Source of the DNA: Ophioceras dolichostomum
Taxonomy: Eukaryota; Ascomycota; Sordariomycetes; Magnaporthales; Ophioceraceae
DNA length: 64,000 bases
Direction: 5' to 3'
Assembly: GCA_003049485.1 (NCBI GenBank)
Contig: PYST01000170.1
Span: forward strand, 21,504 to 85,503
Made by a program: the position numbers and the translations under genes. The notes beneath the pieces were generated by a model. It made no database searches. It had not been told where the DNA came from and worked only from the letters and a program-made list of their open reading frames with translations. Of the stretch, positions 55,901 to 64,000 are shown one piece after another (the stretch's first letter is position 1; each line of letters begins with the position of its first letter).

Positions 55901-58900
55901 GTGCCCGCACTCGATGTGCCGTTCCACCACGGAGGCGTCAGGGTGGCGGTCGACGTTGACGAGGTCACGATGGTTGAGGAGAGGACGACCGTAGTAGACG
56001 TCACCAACGTCGAGGACGACACGATGGTGGTGGGCGATAGGATCAGGGTTGAGTTCCAAGAGTAGGACGGCGATGGCGGGATGATGATGCTGGATGATAC
56101 CGGAGGAGCAGTTCCAGTTCCGGTTCCGGTGCCGGTGCCGGTGCCGGTTGGTGGTGGTGAGGGTATCACGCCAGACGAAGTTACGTTCGGGAACGGTGCC
56201 GAGGATGATACGCCACCTGTGCCGGAGGACGAAATGCCGGTTGAGAGAGTACCCGGAGATGAGATGCCTGTTGAGAGTGTTCCGACAGAAGACGAGAAGC
56301 CGGTTGAGAGAACAATGCTCGTAGAAGCCGAGGATGGCACCGTCTCGGTGCTCGGTAACCCAGTTGAGAGAATGACACTGCTGCTAGGCAAGCCAGTCGA
56401 GAGAATAACGCTGCTGCTGGGCAAGCCGGTCGAGAGAATGACGCTACTGCTGCCCACACCAGTGCCTGATATGCCTGTCGGTGCTGCACTGCTCGTCGAG
56501 GAACCAGGCACGGTGGTATTAGTCCAGCTAGGCCAGGTGGAACTCCCGGAAGATAGACCAGTTGACAAGACAATAGTCGTTGGTGCAGATCCAGTGGATA
56601 GGGTAACCGAACCGGTGCTGGAGTACGTCGAAGCGCTGGGGACCGTAGTGTTCGGCCAACTGGTCGGCGTGACGCCGGTCCCAACGCTACTGCTTGGGCC
56701 CGTTGACAGAACAATACTGCTTGGACCCGTTGATAGAATGACGCTACTTAGACCAGTCGACAGTACAATGCTTCTGGTCGAGACAGACGTGGATGAACCG
56801 CTTGGCCCGGTCGAAAGAACAATGCTGGTCGATACGGACAAGGATGTAGGCGAGCCGCTGGGTCCGGTCGATAGAACAATGCTCGTGACGACAGATGTTG
56901 TCGGAGCACCAGTACCAGAAGTCCCAGTGTGACCCGTGCTGGCAGACGAGTTCGGCCAGATCACAGACGAGGAAGACAGGCTCCCACTCGACGCGATTGT
57001 GCCAGCGGTGCCAGCAGTGCCAGCAGTGCTAGAGCTCGCAACCGCCGTGCCGCGGCTGCTCGGGAGGTACGTCGAAGGCGTCGGCGGCACGATAGTCGAG
57101 CCAGTGCCAGTGCCAAAGCCGCTGGACGTCGCACTCAAGCTGCCGCCCGATGTCGTCGACGCGTTGCTTGGGAATGGCGGCACCACAGACGTCACAGACG
57201 TCTCCGTAGACAAGCCTGTGGAGAGCGGCACGCTGCTGCTGCTGCTGCTAACACCCGTGCTCAGGTTAGGACCACCGGTGCCAGCTGAAGACGACGACGA
57301 CAATGCCGAAGTGAAGTTGCCGCTGGGCACCGATGCTGTGGTGGCGGTGGTGTTCGGGAAGGTCGAGGGCACGGAGGTAGGCAGAGAAGAAGAAGACGAC
57401 GACGACGACAAAGGAGAAGAGGATGAACCGATGCTGCTACCGATCGACGACGATTCGCCGCTGGAAGACGATAATGTCGGAGAAGAAGCGCTCGGCTCGG
57501 AAGCGCCCGGCGGTGTGACCGTGATGATGAGCGTTGCGTTCACCGAGACTACGTCCGTTATTATAGACGTCGCGACACCACCACCATCTCCGCCACTAGG
57601 GATACTAGGGCCACTAGGACCGGCTGAAGTCCCTGTCGTCGGGGAGACAGAGTAGGTGCTCGTCACCAAAATGGTAGATGAGGACGTCGGATCCACGCTG
57701 ATCACTGAGGTGATTACAGACGTGAAGATCGAGACGAGGACGGATGATGATAATGGGGGCGAAGGGAGGGCGGTTCCTCCAGAGGAGGAGACGCCCGACC
57801 CTGGCGGAGCAGAAGTAGAAACTCCCGATCCGGAGGGTGCGGTCGTGTTCGGGAAGCCGCTTGGGAAGCTGCTTGGTGGGGAGGGTGTCTCCGACGGTAA
57901 TCCAGATCCAGTCGAAGGGGTGAGCACAGGGAGTGTGCCAAGGGACGAAGTAGGAGGCAGTTCCGAGGAGGAGGAGGAGGAGGAGGAGGTGAGTGCGCCT
58001 GTGCCAAGCGAGGAGGAAGGAAGAGGCCCAGAGGTGGTGGAATTAGACGCACCGCCCGTTCCGAGCGACGAAGAGGGAGTGGGAGAAGGAGAGGCCAGAG
58101 AAGGAGAGGAGGATGTGAGAGATCCAGACACTGGTGGTGATGAAGGGGGACCACTACTACTACTACCACCGCCCGGCACAGCCGTGGTAAAGATGGTCGT
58201 GTACGACAACGACGGATTGACCGACACGACGGACGTCACGACGGAGTAGATGACCGACGGGGGGCCACTGGAACCAGAACCAGGGAGGGAAGCGGATGAA
58301 GAAGGGGAGGAGGAGGAGGCCGGCGTTATATCGGTCAGCACCGAGGACGACGGGACGCTCGCCGAAGACGGAGGCAGTGAGATCGGCGGCTCACCCGATG
58401 GGGCAGCGGAAGGTGGTGGTGTGCCGCCGCTGCTGCCGGACGGCGATAGCGTGACGGGGATAGATGTGGTGATCAGGGTTGTCAGCGACGAGGTCGGGTC
58501 GATGGACACGATGGACGTTATCACTGAATAGATTACAGAAACGGACGGCAGTGCTGCCGTAGGTGGTGCCGACGGGGAAGAGGAGGACAGCGTCACTGGC
58601 GTGGACGTGATGGTGATCATGGTCGTCAGAGACGAGGTGGGGTCGATCGACACCACGGACGTGACGACCGAGTAGATCACCGAGGGCGATGGACCCACGG
58701 GCGGCGGCGACGTCCCGGCGGAGGGTAAGGTGGAATCGGAAGAGGAAGAGGAAGAAGACGAAGGAGAAGGCGAGGAGAGAGAAGGGGGAGAGATAGAGGG
58801 CGAAGACGAAGAAGATGTGGTGACGGGCTCCAAGAATGAAGAAGACTCAGAAGGTTCGCCCCCTGGCGGCGGCACAGGCATCGTGGTGGTGATGAGCAGC

Positions 58901-60331
58901 GTCTCCGAAGAGGTCGGATCAAACGACACTATCGAGGTGATGACGATCACGACGGGGACGAAGGTCGATGGGGGCGCGTGCGAGTGCTCCATGGAGGAGG
59001 GAGTTGTTGGCCAGAGAGTTGATTCGCTGCTGGTCGGGGTCGGAGTCGGAGTTGGAGGGACAGTCGAGGGCGACGAGCTGGGCTCTGGTGTGGAAGAAGG
59101 CACCTCCGTGTTGCTGTCGCTGCTGCTACTGCTGCTGCTCGAAAGCGATTCCGTTGGGGAATAGGTAGAACCGAGGCTGCTGCTGGTGCTACTGCTGCTA
59201 GTGCTGTCCAGCGAGGTAGTGGAGGACATTGTCGAGCGGCTGCTGGAACTACTAGAGCTGGTCTCGTTAAGAGCGCAGGTCCCGTTGCCCATAGCGCCGA
59301 ACAGGCACTTGCAAGACTTTGTGCACAGCGAGTCGGCAGCAATCCCGTTCGCCGCGCCGTCGTCGCACTCCTCGTTGAACTTGGGCTCCCAGACGCCGTT
59401 GCCGCAGCCGGCGGGGGTGGCGCCCCTGGAAATAACATAGGGTATCCCCGTGCTGTTGTCGGCGAACGAGCGCTGGCCCGCGCCCGTCGCGCCCTCGGCT
59501 ATGACGAGCGGCTCGAACCCGCCGATGCCCTCCGTCGGGTACGACGAGAACACCTCGTGCACGCTACAAGACCAGTTGCTAAGCGCCTCGTCGCTCACGC
59601 CCGCCAGAGCCGTCGAGTTGGCGACCAGGTGCGCGTCGTTGTAGCACTTGAGCTGGCCCCGGACCTCGAACGTGCCGAACTCGGAGAGAGAGGAAACCTT
59701 CGCGACGGCGACGTTCTGGTAGAAGCAGGATAGGGCGTAGTAGAGGCCCGTGCCGTTGCCGGAGGCTGCGAACTTGACGCCGCTGTTGATGAGGCTGACG
59801 GCGCCGGGTTGCGTCTTGGTGTGGTAGCCGGGGTCGGTGCCGATCAGAATGATGTTGCCCGTCACGGCGGGCGACCAGGCCTTCTTGGTGTCGTCGAGGA
59901 ACTTGACCTGGTCTAGCGTGCCGCAGTTCGGGTCCGGGATGATGATCGCCTTGTAGCGCGAGAAGTCTTCCGTCGTGTAGGAGCGCCATTCGGCGTCGCT
60001 GGCGACCTTGGCTTTTTCAAGGGAGTGTGTTTAATGCGCACACAAAAGCGGCGGGGAAAGAATGTCAGATATATATCGGTTGGTTGAGGAGAGAGAAAAA
60101 AGGTTTCGTAAAGCGGGAAGCTGCTCGGGTCATCGGGAGGAGGTGCCACCCAGCCTCTCTAGTAGACTCAGGGGGTTGTATTCTGATGAGCTTACACGTT
60201 AATCCCATCTTAGTGGCCTCCGAACGCTCAGTGAAAGTCGCGAGGCTCTGGTGGAACAGCAAGTCCTGCGCCCAGCCGAGCTGGGCCAGGCCAGCCGCAG
60301 CCGCCAGCCATGGGAAGCGGAGGGGGCGCAT
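52939..60331 (-). CDS. Giant Ser/Thr-rich GPI-anchored surface protein, 2305 aa
   Basis: Four exons (minus strand): 60331-60196, 60011-53985, 53869-53724 and 53547-52939, phases 1, 1 and 0 (donors GTAAGC, GTAAGT and GTACGC). It starts with a signal peptide (MRPLRFPWLAAAAGLAQLGWAQ). A globular N-terminal part of about 270 residues follows, with KAIIIPDPNCG, GNIILIGTDPGYH and ALSCFYQN, resembling a glutamine-amidotransferase-like fold. Next is a Cys-rich CGNGVWEP-x4-EECDDG-x12-CTKSCKC segment like the DUF4215/Myxococcus repeat. About 1750 residues of Ser/Thr-rich stalk with internal repeats follow. A Cys-containing region (TGCDKFIGVEV, CDSDDSCAAS, ICATSTPGFPCYAC) precedes a Pro/Ala-rich linker, and the C-terminus WMVAIAVVMAALCVGVGLY fits a GPI-attachment signal. 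Expected to be a heavily O-glycosylated wall or adhesion protein. Long antisense frames across the stalk are composition shadows. Confidence 0.85.
56360..56458 (-). repeat. 33-bp repeat, three copies
   Basis: Three near-identical 33-bp units start at 56360, 56393 and 56426, encoding SSSVILSTGLP on the minus strand. High identity at synonymous sites suggests recent duplication or gene conversion. Confidence 0.88.
56694..56774 (-). repeat. 27-bp repeat, three diverged copies
   Basis: Units of 27 bp encode SIVLSTGPS-like nonamers on the minus strand, with more substitutions than the neighbouring 33-bp repeat. Confidence 0.75.
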
Positions 60332-61071
60332 CTTGCATGCGCCTCCTCTCCTTTTCGGCTTTCAGTTCCTTGTCCGGCCTGGGCAGTCTGCTTGTCTGTC
60401 TGTCTGTCCACACTACCTTATCAAGGATGACTGGCTACTATGACTTCCACCAAGACAGGAAGGGGCCGAGAGAGCAGCACAGGGTAAAAAAATGAATTGA
60501 AAGAAAGATAAAAGAGCGAGCCTGAAGTGAGAGTGGTTGTTGTAGATTTGTCGGTCTCTCTTATGGGAACAGAATACCGTTGGATGTATACCACAAAATA
60601 AAAACGAAAGACAAAGTTGGACACCGCCCGGCCGTCCTGGGACGAGGTGAGGAGAGAAAGGGAGGGTAAGAAGTCGAAACAAGAAGAGGAAAGGAGGGAA
60701 GGGGAGTTTATTGAAGGGGACTTCGGTTTTATAGACATCTTCACCTTTTCGTGATCCTCTCAGACAGACTCGGCCCTTCGCTTGAGCTCAGGACAAAGTA
60801 GATGTACATGATGAGATCGATCCGGATCCCGGCCCATCCCATCATAATGATGGCGTCTCACAAATGTGTGTGAGGCACTACTACTAGTGGTAGAAGACCT
60901 GGATCAAGCTCCTAGATGCTAGCGGCGTTCGGCATCGATCCGGGCATGGCATGGCATCGAAGAGAGGGAGGTCTCGGCCGATCCGATAACAGGAGAGACT
61001 CGCTGGTACAGTACTTTGCTCACGGAGGCTGCCGGTACCCACCACCCACCACCCACCACTATGAGCGAAGC

Positions 61072-61130
61072 AGCCTGTCTGTCTCTCTCTGTGTGTATGT
61101 GTGTCTGTCTGTCTGTCTGTCTATCTGTCC
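61072..61130. repeat. TGTC/TCTG tetranucleotide microsatellite
   Basis: Mixed CT, GT and TGTC repeats, including five successive TGTC units. Non-coding, about 750 bp upstream of the GPI protein start. Confidence 0.85.
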
Positions 61131-61346
61131 CCTGTGTTTGTCAAAGTGACAGGAACCAGGGGTAAAGAGGGAGGGGGACAAGGGGGGCGAAATCATGATT
61201 CTGAGCATCATCATTTGACCTGACCTCACTCAAATCACGACCGAGATGGGGTGGATAGACAAGCTTGTCACACGGAGGTGGATCATATACATGAATGAAA
61301 GAAGAGAGAGAGAGAGCAATGGGACTCGACAGACAGACCCCTGGGC

Positions 61347-61364
61347 AGGTACCTACCTAGGTAC
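61347..61364. repeat. TAGG/CCTA palindromic short repeat
   Basis: AGGTACCTACCTAGGTAC, containing two overlapping palindromes (GGTACC and CCTAGG). Confidence 0.6.
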
Positions 61365-62440
61365 AGCAGGTGACAGATGCCAGGTGCAGGTCTAGGAACG
61401 AGAAAAACAAAAAGAGTGGTGGGTTGTACGGCTGGATGAGTCTATGTATCAACAGAGGTGAAGCAGATAGATCAGAGTAGATGATACGCTGAAAGAGGGG
61501 AAGAGAGATGAGAGAGGAGAGGAGACATCTGGTTGGCCTGCCTGACTTCCTCCTACCTTCTCCTTCTCCCTGTCCTTCTCCCGTTGACAGTGAGACCCCC
61601 TTTTCCAATCATACTCATACTCATGCTCCGAGAGCCGTAAAGATCTATAAAACGACTGGACAGCTGATTTAACCACGTGCGTCGAAACCTGCGAGATCGA
61701 GGTTGGACACACATTAAAATGCGTTGTGGGGGAAAGAGAGGGGAGAGGAGATGCCCTAGTACTGGCAGAGATAAAAGAGAGACATGACAGAAACAAAAGA
61801 GAACGAGAGATGGATGGATGGACTCGAGGTCTTCCCTCGTGTACTGTGGAGATAGAGAGAGAGAGAGAGTAACGTGGCCGCCGTCCGTCACGGTGGGCCT
61901 TCCCTCGGCACCGACGGACGTGGACGGCGAGAGTCGACTGAACTGACTGCCGTCATCAGAAGACGGGAAGGGAGGTAAATGTCGCCACCCCGTCGATCCT
62001 GGCATGGCACTGCTGGCACCCTTGACGACAAGGGTGGCTCAACGTTGGCTCAACGAGGATAGCCCGGCTGGCTCGCTCGTGGTGCTCGCCCACCACCCAG
62101 TCTAGCGCCGCCTGGCTAGCGAGGAGAGGCAGGCAGGCGGGCGCCTAAAAACCCGGGCCGTTTCCGTTTTCCGCTTTCCTCGATGGCGGCGCCGAACCGC
62201 CACATCTGAACTGGCCCGCGATCCCTGGATGCTGCGGGTAGCTTGGCAGGATCTCCCTCTTCCTGGCGGGAGATGACACAGACCAGACTGGATGTACACA
62301 GACAAGGGTCCCCCCTCCCCTCCCTCCCATGTGCTTTCGGTGCCCACCCGGCCCAGCCTACAGCCGGTCTGTGACGCCTCGCTCGGCTAGAAGCGCGCTT
62401 GCAGGGCTGTGGAGGCGAGGGACAAAAAAAACGCGGTTAA

Positions 62441-62471
62441 GGTGGTAAGTGGTGGTGGTGGTGGTGGTGGT
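62441..62471. repeat. GGT trinucleotide microsatellite
   Basis: GGTGGTAAGT followed by about seven GGT units. Non-coding context. Confidence 0.85.
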
Positions 62472-63314
62472 ATGAGTAAGGACCAGGCCCTGGCCTGGTC
62501 TGTGTCTATCTGTCTGGCTACGCACTTGCCGCATCGAGATAGGTGCTGTGTAGGTTCATCTAGGACACGAGGTAGTAAAGTTGAAGATATATATAAAGTT
62601 CCAAGACATCGCCATTGTTAATAATTGAACCCCTGTAGCCCCGTATATTTCCCAGTCTGTGTTGTCTTTTGTCTTTTCCCCCCTTTCTCTTTTCCAATGC
62701 TGCATCGTCGACAGCCGCGCGATCATCATCGTCCACATCGACACGCCGATGCAACAAGAGTTGGTACATTGCACCAAAATCAAGCGTGGGAAAAACGAGG
62801 GAGTAGAGAGAGAGAGAGAGGAAAGGAGAGAAGAGAAGAAGACGAATGAGAAAAACGAGGCGAGGAAAGACGAAAAGAGAAAGATATGGGAGATTGCGGT
62901 CCAAGACAGGGCTTGAGATGGGGTGGTGTTTGTGCGGCGAGAGACCGTCCCGTTCTCCCCCCTTTTTGTGTACCGTGAGACTGACTGTGAGACCATGCGG
63001 CCTGCCGCGAAGGCGAGAGAGAGAGAGAGGAGTTCTTCGTCTCGTTCCTCGCATTTTTGGTTTTCTCTCGCTCTTTCCTTCTCGTTTCTTTCCCTTCCTT
63101 GTCCTCCTCAACCCTCAGCCCTCGCATCCCACAAGTTTTTTTTTCCTGTTTGATTCCCCCATGCATCTTTGCCCCTGGCAGCAACAGCGCCGCCGTGTCA
63201 ACCATGCAGGGCCCATGCCCGCGCCATGCAGTCCTGTCAGATGCCGTGTTGCCTCGCTCGTGCTTCCGTCTGCTGCGGGCAGCCGTTATTTGGCCGTATC
63301 GAGCAGGGTTTTCC

Positions 63315-63350
63315 CTACCTGGTAGGTACCTACCTAGGTAGGTAGGTACC
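63315..63350. repeat. Longest TAGG/CCTA palindromic element
   Basis: Consists of CTACCTGGTAGGTACC followed by TACCTAGGTAGGTAGG and TACC. Nearly the whole element can fold back on itself through GGTACC and CCTAGG centres. Confidence 0.75.
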
Positions 63351-64000
63351 CTCCTCACTCTCAGTTGTGCCACCGCATGTTTGTCCAATCTTCTCTTGGC
63401 ATTACTGCTTCTGTGCTCGACATCTAACCCCCTCTCTGGGAGTAGAGAGTGTATGGGAGATGCGAGATGAGATTGTAGATTGTAGATTGTGGGATCGTGG
63501 CATCCCCATGCGGGTACGTGGCGGCTTGTGGGACCTTGGTCGGCTCGTTCGGCGGCCAGATGAGGGTGGACGAACGTGGAGAGAGGGAGAAGAGAAGTGA
63601 TTAAGTCGAGATGGGGGGACAAGGAGAACGAACGAAACGAAGTATTTTTTTATGTGTGTGTTTTGTTTTTCTGCTTCGTGTGATGGTCGTCTGTCGTCAG
63701 TGTTCCCGCATGGCTGAGCCGGAGACGTGCTCAAAAGGGGACGTAAGAGGCAGGCAGGCAGCCGTCAATTCTTCGGCCAAAGAAGAAAAGCTTCGTGTAT
63801 GTCGTCGGTCCCGCCAGTCGTCGGTCCCGTATCGTCGTTACTGTCCATTATTCATGGAGCTGCAGGCGCACAGGGGATCGATGATCATTCCTCATCAGCA
63901 GAACTGAGAGGGGGGCTCAGCCCCCAAAAAATTAATGTCCCCGCATAAAAAAAGGAGCTTCAATACGCTGTCATTTTACCATCGGCCTCTACAATTCTAT

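Larger units (their letters stand above)
53985..59275 (-). repeat. Ser/Thr-rich stalk with diverged repeats
   Basis: Low-complexity coding DNA rich in TCC/TCG/AGC and ACC/ACG codons. It holds at least two repeat families: a TSVVSVDPTSS-type module of about 30 residues (about six diverged copies between 57500 and 58960) and short LSTG-type repeats (56160-56900). Repeat units keep the frame. Confidence 0.75.
60332..64000. other. Upstream region of the GPI protein gene to window end
   Basis: 3.7 kb with no supportable gene. Rich in simple repeats: TGTC/TCTG (61072-61130), GA runs (61301-61317, 61853-61869, 62803-62842, 63017-63040), GGT (62441-62471), and TAGG/CCTA palindromes (61347-61364, 63315-63350). 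A longer minus-strand frame at 62780-63622 is low complexity and lacks coding character. The far end may belong to the leader or flank of a gene outside the window. Confidence 0.5.

Noticed and set aside
53903..59164. Series of long plus-strand open frames (Asp/Glu/Val/Pro-rich)
   Set aside because: They are exactly antisense to a well-supported Ser/Thr-rich exon with matching splice sites, signal peptide and GPI tail.
62780..63622. 280-codon minus-strand open frame
   Set aside because: Composed of Ser/Pro and Arg/Lys runs from CT/GA microsatellites. No GC-rich third-position pattern and no recognisable motif.

Overview
The window is nuclear DNA from a filamentous ascomycete (Pezizomycotina, probably Sordariomycetes). 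The evidence is: short spliceosomal introns with GT(A/G)xGT-type donors, CTAAC/CTGAC branch sites and YAG acceptors; GC-rich third positions in real exons; a eukaryotic tRNA-Lys; and fungal or eukaryotic families such as NOP9, AMMECR1, a Ras-like GTPase and a giant Ser/Thr-rich GPI-anchored wall protein. There is no bacterial operon structure, CRISPR array or insertion sequence. I cannot name the species.

Layout, left to right. 0.5-1.5 kb: a coiled-coil hypothetical gene (+), then tRNA-Lys(CTT) (-). 2.8-10.9 kb: about 8 kb in which I find no supportable gene. 10.9-14.4 kb: a two-exon Gln/His/Ala-rich nuclear-type protein (+). 17-19.7 kb: NOP9 (-). 20.1-22.1 kb: a four-exon group II PLP decarboxylase (-) with a 45-nt exon and a GC-AG intron. 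25.7-26.7 kb: a Ras-like GTPase (+). 28.2-29.3 kb: AMMECR1-domain protein (-). 32.2-32.5 kb: a 69-residue small secreted protein (+). 36.6-38.4 kb: a four-helix membrane protein (+). 38.9-40.1 kb: HNH-domain protein (-). 40.9-41.8 kb: a haloacid-dehalogenase homologue lacking its nucleophile (+). 42.1-43.3 kb: a five-exon DJ-1/PfpI protein (-). 45.2-47.4 kb: a membrane-anchored alpha/beta-hydrolase (+). 48-49.5 kb: an unrecognised four-exon protein (-). 50.9-52.1 kb: an unrecognised protein built from two copies of one domain (+). 52.9-60.3 kb: a 2305-residue GPI-anchored Ser/Thr-rich surface protein (-). The last 3.7 kb is upstream DNA of that gene and rich in microsatellites.

There is no obvious gene cluster: housekeeping genes (ribosome assembly, signalling) are interleaved with lineage-type genes (small secreted protein, wall protein). 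Several pairs are convergent (4-TM/HNH, dehalogenase-like/DJ-1, hydrolase/unknown, duplicated-domain/GPI protein) and two are divergent with shared upstream DNA (HNH/dehalogenase-like; unknown/duplicated-domain). Exon models were assembled by hand and checked for reading phase at every junction. A dispersed short palindromic motif built on TAGG/CCTA (often GGTACCTAGGTA-like) recurs in almost every intergenic stretch and is the most distinctive non-coding feature.

The points most worth a second look are the duplicated-domain protein, the dehalogenase homologue with Glu in place of the nucleophile Asp, the GC-AG intron beside a 45-nt exon, the Ras-like protein with an unusual P-loop and no CAAX box, and the giant chimeric surface protein.
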